Of a stretch of DNA of 64,000 nucleotides, positions 1 through 11,416 are shown one piece after another (the stretch's first letter is position 1; each line of letters begins with the position of its first letter). A program made the position numbers and the translations under genes. Origin of the DNA: Corythoichthys intestinalis (lineage: Eukaryota; Chordata; Actinopteri; Syngnathiformes; Syngnathidae); NCBI RefSeq assembly GCF_030265065.1, contig NC_080410.1, positions 45,265,398 to 45,329,397 on the forward strand, in the 5' to 3' direction. The notes under the pieces were generated by a model. It did no database searches. It worked only from the letters and a program-made list of their open reading frames with translations, and was not told the origin of the DNA.

Positions 1-103
1 AAATGTTTTGTGTTGTCATGCTACTCTGAGAAGTACTTTTTCTCAAAAAGTTACTCAAGTAAATGTATCGGCGTATATGTCACGCGTACTACCAACCTCT
101 GAC
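1..103. repeat. Right end of ACTCAAGTA-family DNA repeat
   Basis: The first hundred bases match the right end of the longer repeats at 11182-13042 and 40669-42275. Shared features are the run TCTCAAAAAGTTACTCAAGTA and the terminus CTACCAACCTCTG. The remainder of this copy lies beyond the window edge. The match shows that the spacer left of cassette A is of the same type as the A-B and C-D spacers, so the array probably continues leftward. Confidence 0.6.
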
Positions 104-607
104 CGCTGTGCAAAGCTGTGACCAGCCCTTGTACAAAGGCAGAAGGCTTCTGCATTCACTTTGAAGGCAACATGCATTTTAGCCCAAAATTGATCATGAA
201 AAAATCTATGTCAATATTTTCCGATGTCATTTTAAAATGCTTTCATCAGACCATTATCGGCCACCCTAAAATATACGTAGGGACATTGTAGTTTTTATTA
301 TATGGGACAGGGGTCTCAAAATTGCCCCCCCCAATACACGTTATGTCACTAATACCCATTATCACATGCACCGTGCCCGAGTCAATCAGTGCGTATGGGC
401 GTGCGTATAATTGACACCATAAAATGGCTGCGCCGTTAAGAAGGATTACTTTTTTGTTTTTCAACATTTTATTTTCATTATCGGGGATAAAAAAAATTCA
501 CAATTTGAATACGTAAATACTTTCTCAGCTACACTCAGGGAGAGAGATTGTCAGTGCCAGGATTAGCAATCAGGTAGCATAGAATAGGATGTCAACATAT
601 CCACACT
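104..607. other. Intercassette spacer
   Basis: No gene is seen. The stretch is paralogous to 13043-13385 and 42276-42620, with shared wording such as GGAGAGAGATTGTC and GTCAACATATCCACACTTA. It ends at the TA used as target by the Tc1 element. Confidence 0.6.
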
Positions 608-1000
608 TACAGTGCCTTGCAAAAGTATTCGGCCCCCTTGAATCTTGCAACCTTCCGCCACATTTCAGGCTTCAAACATAAAGATATGAAATTTTATTTT
701 TTTGTCAAGAATCAACAACAAGTGGGACCCATTCGTGAAGTGGAACAACATTTATTGGATAATTTAAACTTTTTTAACAAATAAAAAACTGAAAAGTGGG
801 GCGTGCAATATTATTCGGCCCCTTTACTTTCAGTGCGGCAAACTCACTCCAGAAGTTCAGTGAGGATCTCTGAATGATCCAATGTTGTCCTAAATGACCG
901 ATGGTGATAAATAGAATCCACCTGTGTGTTATCAAGTCTCCGTATAAATGCACCTGCTCTGTGATAGTCTCAGGGTTCTGTTTAAAGTGCAGAGAGCATT

Positions 1001-2245
1001 ATGAAAACCAAGGAACACACCAGGCAGGTCCGAGATACTGTTGTGGAGAAGTTTAAAGCCGGATTTGGATACAAAAAGATTTCCCAAGCTTTAAACATCC
1101 CAAGGAGCACTGTGCAAGCCATCATATTGAAATGGAAGGAGCATCAGACCACTGCAAATCTACCAAGACCCGGCCGTCCTTCCAAACTTTCTTCTCAAAC
1201 AAGGAGAAAACTGATCAGAGATGCAGCCAAGAGGCCCATGATCACTCTGGATGAACTGCAGAGATCTACAGCTGAGGTGGGAGAGTCTGTCCATATGGTA
1301 ATGGTAAATGGTGTTATACTTATATAGCGCTTTTCCACCTTTCAAGGCGCTCAAAGCGCTTTACACTATCTCGCCATCTACCTACTGGTGACGCAGCACC
1401 AGTAGGTAGATGGTGGGGTTCAGTGTCTTGCTCAAGGACACTTAGACGAGTTCATCAGGGTGGAGCATTGAACCCACAACCACTGGGTTGGGGGACAACT
1501 ACTCTACCACTGAGCCACGCCACCCCATAGGACAACAATCAGTCGTACACTGCACAAATCTGGCCTTTATGGAAGAGTGGCAAGAAGAAAGCCATTTCTC
1601 AAAGATATCCATAAAAAAGTCTGGTTTAAAGTTTGCCACAAGCCACCTTGGAGACACACCAAACATGTGGAAGAAGGTGCTCTGGTCAAAATTGAACTTT
1701 TTGGCCACAATGCAAAACGATATGTTTGGCGTAAAAGCAACACAGCTCATCACCCTGAACACACCATCCCCACTGTCAAACATGGTGGTGGCAGCATCAT
1801 GGTTTGGGCCTGCTTTTCTTCAGCAGGGACAGGGAAGATGGTTAAAATTGACGGGAAGATGGATGCAGCCAAATACAGGAACATTCTGGAAGAAAACCTG
1901 TTGGTATCTGCAAAAGACCTGAGACTGGGACGGAGATTTATCTTCCAACAGGACAATGATCCAAAACATAAAGCCAAATCTACAATGGAATGGTTCAAAA
2001 ATAAACGTATCCAGGTGTTAGAATGGCCAAGTCAAAGTCCAGACCTGAATCCAGTCGAGAATCTGTGGAAAGAGCTGGAGACTGCTGTTCACAAACACTC
2101 TCCATCCAGCCTCACTGAGCTCGAGCTGTTTTGCAAGGAAGAATGGGCAAGAATGTCAGTCTCTCGATGTGCAAAACTGATAGAAACATACCCCAAGCGA
2201 CTTGCAGCTGTAATTGGAGCAAAAGGTGGCGCTACAAAGTATTAA
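1001..2245 (+). pseudogene. Tc1-like transposase, inactivated
   Basis: The frame opens with MKTKEHTRQVRDTV, followed by the paired helix-turn-helix DNA-binding region of Tc1-like transposases and the GRPSKLS hook. A 229-bp SINE interrupts it at 1296-1524. Downstream the DDE domain resumes with QQDNDPKH (second Asp) and NPVENLW (Glu). Compared with the copy at 21618-22703, about 10 bases are missing near 1690, which removes the WSDETK segment with the first catalytic Asp and shifts the frame. The protein therefore cannot be active. The end, GAKGGATKY, is the usual C-terminus of this subfamily. Confidence 0.9.
1296..1524 (-). mobile_element. tRNA-derived SINE inside the Tc1 copy
   Basis: On the minus strand the 5' end reads GGTGGCGTGGCTCAGTGG, a tRNA-like box A. 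About 35 bp on comes GTGGGTTCAATGC, a box B-like segment. The 3' part carries AAAGCGCTTTGAG and AAAAGCGCTATATAAG, a tail shared with many fish SINEs that borrow a CR1/L2-type LINE tail, and ends in an ACCATT-rich tract. The 5-bp repeat CCATA (1291-1295 and 1525-1529) flanks it. The intact Tc1 copy at 22400 reads through this point without the insert. Confidence 0.82.
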
Positions 2246-2462
2246 CGCAAGGGGGCCGAATAATATTGCACGCCCCACTTTTCAGTTTTTTATTTGTTAA
2301 GTTTAAATTATCCAATAAATTTTGTTCCACTTCACGATTGTGTCCCACTTGTTGTTGATTCTTGACAAAAAATTAAAATTTTATATCTTTATGTTTGAAG
2401 CCTGAAATGTGGTGAAAGGTTGCAAGGTTCAAGGGGGCCGAATACTTTTGCAAGGCACCGTA

Positions 2463-4415
2463 TAGGTGATTGACATAATACTGGGTTCCCCACCTTACAT
2501 TGCTTAATTGTGTACGCTCTACCTAATCACATCTCCCTTTGACTCGCATTCATTCTAACTAGTCGGTTATCAGCCCCCTCACATGGTATCTATGGGTAAA
2601 TATAATGAGCCAACGATAGCACCACTATGTTCACAAGAAGCACCATTTGACCACGGAAAACCGGAGATATGACACTTTTAATTTCATGGTACAAAATGTT
2701 TTCTACACTAGAGGGCACTCATGCTCATTAGACGAATGCTACTCCATTTCTGTAGATTTGTTATGTTTCCTCACAGGAATTCAATTATTATTATTTTTTT
2801 TTTTTTTTGTGAGTGTGTGTGTGTAATGCTTTGGTTTAATGTGGTTATGTATAGGTTATAGTACAGTTTAATAATAAGAGTTCATATAAGACTTTGTGCT
2901 GAGAAAAAATAGCATTATTTAAAACATTTTAAAAATCAAACATCATAAGCAGTTACTCACAGTGTGACTTAGTACTTCAGTAGTTTTTTTCATCGAATAG
3001 TTTTTTAAGTACATTTTTCTGTAAGACTCCTTTTACTTGAGTCATATTATTTTGAAGTGACGCTACTCTTACTTGAGTGAAATTTTTGGCAACTCTACCT
3101 AACTTTGCTTTAAATAAATAAAACATCATGAACGACCACAACGGGAGTATCAGACAAGACTAGCACTTTATAAAAAATATTTAAAAAAAAAAAAAATTAC
3201 ATGAAGGTCATTAATACGAAGGGTGTCTTTCCCTTTAAGAGCTTTATAACCTAGCTATATCTTTTTTCAGCCACTAGAGTGCAGCATGCATGCAATTCTC
3301 AAGCGATCAAGTGCAACTGTTTCGTAAACATATCCGTTAGATGGGTAGTTAATTAATTCTATGGTTTTTGAATGAAAACTTTACGAAAATACAGTGGAAT
3401 ATAATGTTGAATGAATGTAGAGTTCAAGGACTTGTATAAAATGTTACAAGTACCAAAATAGTCATCATTTTATAGTGACTCTCACATTTAACCCTTGATA
3501 GAGGACTCTTTTAAACATTATAAATTTAAAAAGATCTACAACTTGAGAATGAATTGGGAAGAACAGTATTTAAAACATTCATAATGGTAATATTTCCTTT
3601 TAAATTCAATTATTACGTAGTTATATGTAAACTTTCATCCATTCGTATATGCAAAAAAGCCACATGAAACAATACGAGTTTGTCACAAGCGCACGTTCAA
3701 TTTGTTCATCGCTACCATCCCTCCCACTTCAAACGGATTGGACGTCTATGGCTGTCAGTTAAAGCCAATGCTCGGCAATGAGTTCATCTTGGGGCGTTTC
3801 ACGTCAATTCCTGTTGATTTCCAGTCACTTCCTTTTCTTTCTGGGACACTTACGGGTCACTTCCTGTTGATTTTGGGTTAATGAAAAGGAAGTGACTGAA
3901 GAATGTCCCCAAATTCATAGGAAGTAATTCAAAATCAACACAAACTCACCTGTAAATACCCTAAAATGAATAGGAAGAGTACAGTAAATGCCCACAAGAC
4001 ATGCTCTGGTTTCAATTCAATGGATGCTCGCAAGACGTCCAATCCAGTCAAAATGAATTGGATGTCGAGCACCGTCAATAGCGACCAGTCAGCTTACTTA
4101 GACACTATTCTAATAGAAGACTTCGGTCACAACCTGTTGGTTCCTTATACTTTTATGAAACCGTGACACCTTTTCAAATCGATTCATGGTAGGAACATAT
4201 CTATAACCTTTTTGGCTACACTTTTCAAAATATTGTCACACCACTAGTCATCATTTTTAATATAATGCGTTGCGTCATTTTAGGGAACTGAACTGAACAC
4301 ACAAAAACAGTGTTTTGAAGAAAATAATTGTACGTCATTTCAAATATTTAAAAACTCTTTAAAGAAAATGAGCTCAAATCTGAACATACTCAGTCCGAAA
4401 ACCGATGACATATTT
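2463..4415. other. Spacer between the Tc1 copy and cassette A
   Basis: No gene is seen. The stretch aligns by eye with 13385-15435, 42600-44657 and 53700-55011. It contains the end of an ACTCAAGTA-type repeat (to about 3105) and the site CAGCCACTAGAGTGCAGC near 3270, where the E-side spacer carries a hAT. Near 3790-3970 lie inverted runs of the motif AGGAAGTGACT with its complement. Confidence 0.55.
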
Positions 4416-4421
4416 TTTATT
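4416..4421 (-). terminator. Poly(A) signal AATAAA, cassette A
   Basis: AATAAA on the minus strand lies about 100 bp past the C-exon stop. The same hexamer stands at the matching place in all five cassettes. Confidence 0.75.
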
Positions 4422-4520
4422 GAAGAATATTGAGTCGTTCTAGGGAAATTAAAGCAGAATGTGAAAAAAAACAAAAACAAACACTCACTACAAACATGCA
4501 TACACATTGTTGCGGTGTTG

Positions 4521-4840
4521 CTAAGTTGCACACTTGGACTTGCTGATGGTGTTTTCAGCAGACTGGGAGCCCAAAGAGACTTTACAAGTGTAAGGGACAT
4601 CCGAGTTCCATTCGGACATTTGCACAGTGAGATAGCTGCTGATTTTGTAGTTGCCGTTCGTTTCTCGCGTGGCAGGACCGGTGGCAACGGGGCCCGTCGC
4701 CGGACCGCCGCGAGCCAGCCAAGTGATGTCGGCATACGGGGTGGACTGAGTGGCCACGCAGACTAGAGTGGCCTCTTTGGACTGGAGCTCATCCTTGGAC
4801 GGGGGGAAGACAGTCACCACGGGGGGAGTCACGTCAGAGC
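4521..4840 (-). CDS. Immunoglobulin light chain constant exon, cassette A
   Basis: This single C1-set Ig domain exon is preceded by the acceptor CCTCCAG. It opens with two bases that complete a codon begun by J (A+GC, Ser) and then reads SDVTPPVVTVFPPSKDELQS. Domain landmarks are the first Cys in TLVCVATQ, the Trp in ITWLARGG, the second Cys in PYTCKVSL, and a tail Cys in KSKCAT, four residues from the end, placed for the disulfide to a heavy chain. The length of about 106 residues is usual for an IgL C domain. A GC-rich strand-connecting loop (GGPATGPVATGPATRE) is a hallmark of this array. The exon would be spliced to J at 5836-5869 and shows no break. Confidence 0.95.
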
Positions 4841-5835
4841 CTGGAGGGATCAGATCTGTTAGTTTACAGCACCACGACTCAAGTACAAAGGTTAATCAGT
4901 AAAATTAATACAGAAATGACATAGTGGCATGATGTTGTATGATGATTACAACAAACGTTTTGGCCCCCGACCTACAGTTTGAGAACCCATGAACTCTCAA
5001 AACTGCATAAATCCATGTTCAGCTTCATCTGAATACTTTACATTTGGGCAGAAGTGCACTCATTCCTATTTAAAAAGCATCTCAAATACTTTGTCATCAT
5101 AACATTTTAAAAACAAATGATATCTTAATTCATGACATGGTTTATAATGTCTATAGCAAACAATTTAGTTGTGATTAAGAATTGTAAAACATTTAAACAC
5201 TAACTAAATTTGCAACAAAAAAATGAACAAATGTATTGTTTAGTGTATCTGTATTGCTAAAGGTACCTCACTAAAAGTATACCAAAACTATACCAGACCG
5301 CCAACGACAAAAGTGAAGGAATTTATCACACAAGAATACATGTAGAAATTATTTAAAATATGACACATAAATAATAGCTACTGCATAATTTTATCATTTA
5401 GGGAACCAAACTCAATCATACATTTTCATTATATATATATATATTTAAAAAAAAGAAATGTGCAACAAAAGGAAGTAAATAAAAAGGGCTCTTACTAAAA
5501 ATATGTAATCATTTTCAATGATGGTACTCACACAGATTAATGAAAAAATGCCAAAGTGCAGTATACAACCATTCATAAATCAATTATATATAAAAAAAAA
5601 TATATGACCAACCAAACAGATATATATTAATTACTCTTGGGCTGTAAATATTTTTTAATGTATTTTTTGTGTTTATCTGCACATTATCTTACAATAAAAT
5701 TACCTGTCAAAAATGTAAAAGATGAAAGATGAAACAATATTAAAAAAAAAAGTCAACAAATATATTCAAATAGGCATTTAAAGATTAGTACATGCATAAA
5801 TGTACCGCATTTGATGATCAATTCAAAGTACTTAC
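4841..5835 (-). other. J-C intron, cassette A
   Basis: The intron is AT-rich and about 1 kb long, with donor GTAAG at the J end and acceptor CCTCCAG at the C end. It is highly similar across cassettes A, B, C and E, more than neutral filler would suggest unless the duplication is recent or conversion acts. It holds TA-dinucleotide runs near 5432 and 5585. No coding frame is seen. Confidence 0.85.
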
Positions 5836-5869
5836 TTGTCACAAGCAGCTTGGTTCCTCCGCCGAATAC
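5836..5869 (-). CDS. Light-chain J segment, cassette A
   Basis: The segment reads VFGGGTKLLVT plus one base, then donor GTAAG. It contains the FGxG hinge motif of J segments. It starts directly after the heptamer CACTGTG. Confidence 0.95.
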
Positions 5870-5908
5870 CACAGTGATGACACTCGTGCTGACGGCCGTA
5901 CAAAAACT
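5870..5908 (-). promoter_or_regulatory. J recombination signal, 23-bp spacer, cassette A
   Basis: On the minus strand: nonamer AGTTTTTGT (5908-5900), a 23-bp spacer, and heptamer CACTGTG (5876-5870). It pairs with the 12-spacer signal of V under the 12/23 rule. Confidence 0.95.
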
Positions 5909-5941
5909 GACACGACTTCTCAACGTTAGCCCTGGACTTCT

Positions 5942-6088
5942 TTAAGACATTTTCTTTGAATCCGAGATGTCAACATTCACTCCAGTGTCTTTTAACTCCT
6001 CGTCAGCGGTTGTGCTGAACATCCACACGTCCGTCAAGTGGTCACCGTGATGGAAACGTCCTTCAGAGGGGCATCGCCAATGTGAACC
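5942..6088 (-). other. J-adjacent conserved 48-codon block of unknown origin, cassette A
   Basis: Just upstream of the J signal lies a block open for 48 codons up to TAA, preceded by the acceptor-like TTTTCCAAG. In this frame it contains FHHGDHLTDVWMFSTTADEE and ends DISDSKKMS. I do not recognise the protein. Comparable blocks flank J in all five cassettes; B and C have a stop at codon 4 or 5 and D has a 2-base frameshift. A broken exon of another gene carried along with the duplication is the simplest reading. The remaining interval to the V signal (6089-6411) shows no gene and is also conserved between cassettes. Confidence 0.5.
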
Positions 6089-6411
6089 TTGGAAAAGCAA
6101 TAAGTCAACGAATTAGAAACAACAAGAAGAAGAAAAAAGCCTAATTGGGATAAGAAAGCACTTTTTTTTTTTACTGCACTTCGGCCTCCCCAATAAATCT
6201 CTCCAAAACTCAGCAGCCTTCCTTATCATCCCATCTGAAGGAAACCAGAAATATCATGTGGCCTGTCAAAAAAAAAAGACTTGGACACCCAGGCAAAATC
6301 CAGTGCCTTCTAACAAATTGTACATCATATTATTCTAAGTAGCATCGCTTCTTCTGCACAGGTAAGAATCTGACATGTCACCTCAACATAAAAGCAGAAG
6401 TAAGATGAGCC

Positions 6412-6439
6412 AGTTTTTGTCACTGCGTATTTCACTGTG
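6412..6439 (-). promoter_or_regulatory. V recombination signal, 12-bp spacer, cassette A
   Basis: Heptamer CACAGTG (6439-6433), spacer AAATACGCAGTG and nonamer ACAAAAACT (6420-6412). The same spacer sequence stands in all five cassettes. Confidence 0.95.
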
Positions 6440-6769
6440 ATACTGCTTCACTAACAGAGCTATCCCAGTTGCTACAATAATACTCAGCAGAATCTTCTGC
6501 CTTTACCTGTTTAATGATGAATTGGTAATCCACACTGGAGGACGCTTTGGCATTGAACTGACTAGAGGAAAATCCTGATCCATAGCTAGGTGAGGACCAT
6601 GAATGGTAATGCCGCAGAATGAACTGAGGAGCGTCTCCAGGAAACTGCCTATAAAAGCCGACATAATTGCCATCATTTCTCTGAATGTTGCAATTGAGAA
6701 CCACCTCTTCTCCTACAGAAGCGCTCCGAACTGCCGGCGTCTGGGTCAGCACTATGGCCGCGTCGCCAC
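6440..6769 (-). CDS. Light-chain variable exon, cassette A
   Basis: This V-set Ig domain exon begins after acceptor GTTGACAG and runs without break to the heptamer. Its mature start is GDAAIVLTQTPAVRSASVG. Landmarks are the first Cys in VLNCNIQ, the second Cys in DSAEYYC, and a long CDR2 (RHYHSWSSPSYGSGF). The germline CDR3 part is SNWDSSVSEAV. The FR2 position normally held by Trp is Phe (VGFYRQFPG). The framework IIKQVKAEDSAEYYC and the TWDSS-like CDR3 recall teleost sigma (L2) chains. The ATA after GCC gives AAIVLTQ, shared with cassette B only. Confidence 0.95.
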
Positions 6770-6842
6770 CTGTCAACAGACAAAAACAACAACTGTTAGC
6801 CGACTCCAACAAGTGGAGGAGAAACAACAAAGAGGGTCTCAC

Positions 6843-6882
6843 GAGTAAGCGCGGCGATGAGAAGGCAGAGAATCCCCAACAT
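6843..6882 (-). CDS. Light-chain leader exon, cassette A
   Basis: The exon reads MLGILCLLIAALT and ends in a split Arg codon before donor GTGAG. A 73-bp intron follows. An in-frame ATG five codons earlier (6897, MFSDT) could also start translation; the shorter start puts the hydrophobic core right at the N-terminus. Confidence 0.88.
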
Positions 6883-6927
6883 GGTGTCGCTGAACATCAG
6901 TGAAGTAGTTCTGGATGCGCCCACAGC

Positions 6928-6952
6928 TTTTAAATGAAAGGGGAGAGGAAGT
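6928..6952 (-). promoter_or_regulatory. Promoter of cassette A: TATA-like box and ETS/PU.1-like site
   Basis: A TTTTAAAT box (6928-6935) lies about 45 bp before the leader ATG. Directly beyond it is GAGAGGAAGT (plus strand, 6943-6952), close to the PU.1 core. Both are kept in all five cassettes. The classical Ig octamer ATTTGCAT was not found. Confidence 0.5.
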
Positions 6953-7034
6953 ACTACTTCAAGAAGGGTGGGGGCGGAAAGTGGAGGAGGATTCATAAAT
7001 CCATTTTATTTTGCTTAAACCTTTATAAGGCTAG

Positions 7035-8001
7035 ATCCCGATCGATCGGGTCCGATCACATCATTTTCAAAGTATCGGAATCGGCAAAATAATATCGGCC
7101 ATGCGATTTTTCAATATATATATATTTTTTATGAAATCGTTTTTGTATTTAACGCTACAGACATAATATGTTACACTCATCCAGAGTCTTTAGTTTAGGC
7201 TTAAGGTAGGGTTATCAAATTTATCCAGATTACGGCGCTAATTAATTTTTTAAAAAATGTATCACGTTAAAATATTTAACGCAATCAATGCATGCGCTGC
7301 ACGACCCACTCACGCATTGTCCCGCTCAATCTGTAATGGCGCCGCTTTACCTATATAGAGAAATAAAAGGCAGCGTAAAATAAGTAGAGTGAATTTTGGC
7401 AGCCTTCGGAGCCTTTTTTTAATTGGCTACAGCCTTACAATCCCTCTCCCTATGATTAGAGATATCATGGGAAGCAATGTGGAGAAGCAAGATAGCAATT
7501 GATATTTTTCTTAACACCTTATGTTATTTCCCAACGCAGAGGAGATATATCAAATGGTAGCACTACGCACAGTCATGGTTCCACTTCCCATCATGCATTT
7601 GGGCATGGTTACAGTATCATTTACTGAAAGCTCAACAAATACACTAGATGGCAATATTTAGTCACAATATACAAAGTCACAAGTCTTTCTATCCGTGGAT
7701 CCCTCTCACAGAAAGAATGTTAATAATGTAAATGCCATCTTGATGATTTATTGTCATAATAAACAAATACAGTAATTATGTACTGTATGTTGAATGTATA
7801 ATATTCGTCCGAGTTTTATTCATTTTTTTCTTAATGCATTGCCAAAATGTATATGATCGGGAAAAATGATCGGGAACGATTGGGATTGAATCAGGAGCAA
7901 AAAACAGCAATCGGATCGGGAAATATCGAGATCGGCAGATACTCGAACTAAAACGATCGGCATCGGATCGGGAGCAAAAAAACAGGATCGGAACAACCCT
8001 A
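7035..8001 (-). mobile_element. hAT-like non-autonomous element with TCCCGATC ends
   Basis: The right end is GATCGGAACAACCCTA followed by CTAGTAAC. At the left the CTAG is followed at once by ATCCCGATC, so about ten terminal bases have been lost. The copy at 34225 sits after the same CTAGTAAC, so both descend from one insertion. Inside is a degenerate AGGGTTGTCAAA-type element. No coding capacity is seen. Confidence 0.75.
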
Positions 8002-8009
8002 CTAGTAAC

Positions 8010-11000
8010 TACCAATGGTAATTTAACTTCACCTCATTAAGACTGGTCGTGATCAATTCGATGGTCATGTAGGCCACAGTATTAACATTTGCTTCAGTAC
8101 CAGTGTGGCCAACTGATGTACAGTACATGTTTGATTTTCCTCATACATTCATGCCTGATGAAACTTACAGTGATCACCATGTACACCTTAGCAATGTATC
8201 CTTTTAAGAGACGTTTAAGAAAAGCATTTTGAGTCGCTGCTCACACCAACTGTGATAACACATCATCACTTTTGCCACACACATAGCCACTACAAAATGT
8301 TCCACAGCAAACGGATGCAAAAATGTCAGGGACATGACAGAGCCATAACCTTGTACGCCCTGAAATGAATCGAGCTGCTTGACTGGACGCTAAGTTACTA
8401 AACCCAGATTGTTGATTGTGCTATTGTACAGTTTTGATGTATGTTCCATGCCCGAATGTGCGTCTTTGGTTGTATGGGGGACGGGAAACTGATAAGCATA
8501 TGCTTCATCCCGTCCACCTTTGTCTTCTTCTTTGGTTCCTTCGGGCAAATCATATCACATTTTGTAACTGTCAATGATTGTCAATGATACCGATGATGAT
8601 GACAATAAAATTCTATTCCATTCCAACATGACTTGAAATGTGTGTGATTATTTTTATAATATAAATATATACATTAATAAACACAATTATAAATGACTAA
8701 AATGTTCACAAAAATAATTAAATTAAAATAATGAATAATACAAGTATTGAAATATACTCTGGATATGATCCAAACAACACTCTATAGTTGATATACAGTG
8801 AATAGCAGAGTTGTCCGAAAATGACTTTTCAACCGACATCCCGATACTGTCAAACTCGAAAAATCCAATCCCGATCTCAGACCGATACGTTACTGATGCG
8901 ATCTTGGATTTATGTAACATATTATGGGTAATTGTATTGTGTTGTCTCACTGGATGCTTGTATAAGGATAAATGTAACAACTTCAAGGTTTTCCAAATAA
9001 ACATTCTGTGAAACATAGGAGAAAAACTTGAAGTAATGGAAAAAGTGCCTATATTGCACTACTACAAAAATAAGCATAACTGCTAAACCTGAAGGCAAAA
9101 TACATATTGGCCCAAAATTGATCATGAAAAAAAAAACAATGTCAGTATTATCCGATGTCATTTTGAAACACTTTTATCGGCCGATATCAACAACTACCGA
9201 TAACATCATCTTCATTATTGAGCAATTACAGGTTACTACGTGTCGATTTTTGCGTTTGCGTTAATTGCGTCAAACATTTTAACGTGATTAAATTAAAAAA
9301 TTAATTACCGCCCGTTAACGCGATAATTTTGACAGCCCTAAAATATTTATTTCATAAGCACAATTATAAATGATTAAAATGTTCATAAAACTACATTGAT
9401 GACATTCAAATAATAAATAGTGATAAAAATATTGAAATATACTCTGGATATGATCCAAACAACACTCTATAGCTGATATATATATGCCCATATTGTCGAA
9501 ATCCAAAAATCTAATCCCGATCTCAAACCGATACGGTACCGATCTGGTCGTGGATTTAACATATTATGACCGATTGTATTGTGATGCCTCAATGGATGCT
9601 TGTATAATGAGAAATGTAACAACTTACAGGTTTTCCAAATAAATATTCTGGGAAAAAGAGGAGAACAACTTCAACTGCAGTTATGGAAAAAGTGTCTATA
9701 TTGCACCACTATAACAATAAGTATAACTGCTAAACCCTGAAGGCAACATGCATATTGGCCCAAAATTGAAAATTTAAAAAAAGTCGACATTATCCGATGT
9801 CATTTTGAAACACTTTTATCAGCCAATATTATCGACGACCAATAATATCGGACAACTTTAGTGAAGAGCATTTAATTAGACATCCAAGTCATTTAAATTG
9901 GGAGGACTGGCTCTGAATGCTCATCTTTCAGTGCCACTGATGATGTCAGACATCCAATCCATTTTGACTGTGAGGTCTGGCAGCGACAGATGACAGTGAA
10001 TGCACATTCGTTCATTCGCTGCCATCCCTCACACTTCAAATGGATTGGACGTCTACAAGTGATAAGCTCAATTCAAACCACAGCAGAAGCATAAGAATAG
10101 CTTGTTTTTCTGTTTATTAGTTGTTTTTTAGAATTTCCGGCCAGCCTCTCCCACTTCCAATCGATGAACTTCTATCGACGCCTTTTGCACCGAGACATGA
10201 CAATTCGCTGCCAGCCCTCCAGTTTTCCAGCAGTGGTTATTTGCCCGTCAGCAAAAATCTGGGGACTTCCTGACAGCTTGGTGTGATTTAAGTGAAGTGA
10301 AATAAGACCGCTTTTTTTGCATTCAGTCAAAGAAGAGGAGAAAAAAAGGCCCCCAGGTGCATCCTGGGACGGTAGCAAGTCGCCGCTTCATTAGCCGAGC
10401 GTGAAGACTCGCTTTCGCTCGCGTCTTTTTGCATCGTCACACCTTTTTTGAGAAAGAAATCCAATGGAACTTTGTATTTCCCCCCTACGCATTTCAACAT
10501 AATGTTCATAATGTAACATCATGACCATTAATTAATTAATGACAATTAAAGAATAATCACATGATGAACTTATTTGCAAGCAACATTTACTAGTCCTAAA
10601 GTAAATGGATTTCAATGTATTCTTGTTTTCTTTGATCATCTAATTTTATCAAGTGATTTTAATCAACATTAATTACAGTCACCGTGGAATCAGAACTACG
10701 TCGTGAATCGAGGACCCCTTAATTAAAGAGTGACGAAAGTAAACTAACTTTATTAAAGTAGTGGTTACTGTAAATATGCCTTCATTAGTCTGCACTCACT
10801 GACTTTAACCCATTCATACACTAATTATGATTTGTTTTTTTCTTCGTAACCCGATGTTGTCCAACTCCCAAAATCCCACATCGTTATCAAACCGGTTCTG
10901 ATATATGCGGTTGCTGACTTTACATATCATGGATAATTGTTTGTGATGCACCATTGGATGCTTTAATCAGGATAAATGTAACAACTTACATGATTCAACG

Positions 11001-11181
11001 AAAAATTACAGTGGATAAGTGAAATAAGTATTTGAACAGCCTGGTATTTTGCAAGTTTATAATTCATTATTTTTCAATTATTTGTTTTTCAATTCATTTT
11101 TGCACCATGAAGGCAAATTGTCTGCTCACATAACAAATCCCAAGCATCTTAGTCTATTGGGCAATCAGCATAACTGCTGGG
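8010..11181. other. A-B spacer, left half
   Basis: No gene is seen. Between about 8811 and 9862 lies a repeat beginning AGAGTTGTCCGAAAATGA and ending ATATCGGACAACTTTA, a likely DNA-transposon relic full of ATCGG words. It includes the right end of an AGGGCTGTCAAA element (ending 9340). From 9860 on it is closely paralogous to 38715-40668. Confidence 0.55.
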
Positions 11182-11416
11182 CAGAGGTGGGTTAAGGAGC
11201 CAAAAATTTCACTCAAGTGGATGTGGTGTCACTTTTAAATACTATTACTCAAGTAAAGTAGTCATCCAAAATGTTACTCAAGTACAAGTGAAACAATATT
11301 CATTGAAAAGAATACTCAATGAATAATTAACATTGTGAGAAACGGCTTACAATGTCTTTTTTAAAACTAAACAAAAAAAGTATTTTTTTTCTCAGAACCA
11401 CGTCATCTATATGAAC

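Larger units (their letters stand above)
610..2460 (+). mobile_element. Tc1/mariner-family transposon, broken, with SINE inside
   Basis: The ends are inverted copies: CAGTGCCTTGCAAAAGTATT at the left and, on the right, its reverse complement with one mismatch near the tip. A TA lies on each side (608-609 and 2461-2462). The paralogous spacer at 13375-13395 reads straight through as CACACTTATAGGT, so it is an empty site and confirms insertion at one TA with duplication of the TA. The element carries a transposase reading frame from 1001 to 2245 that a SINE and a small deletion have disabled. Confidence 0.93.

Noticed and set aside
1296-1524. Functional tRNA gene
   Set aside because: Box A and box B are present, but box B is imperfect and a SINE body and target duplication follow. 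It is a SINE head.
1488-1922. 144-codon plus frame across the SINE and Tc1
   Set aside because: It starts in the SINE and follows a shifted frame of the transposase.
4461-4766. Long open frames antisense to the C exons (also at 15450-15776 and 44672-44998)
   Set aside because: They mirror the GC-rich C exon and lose the frame in cassettes C and E. Shadow of the real gene.
6603-6903. Plus-strand frames across the V and leader exons of every cassette
   Set aside because: Antisense shadows of the V exon, with no domain of their own.
10172-10509. Open frames repeated in two spacers (also at 39665-40002)
   Set aside because: Conserved only because the spacers are duplicates; there is no domain, and the third and fourth spacer copies are broken.
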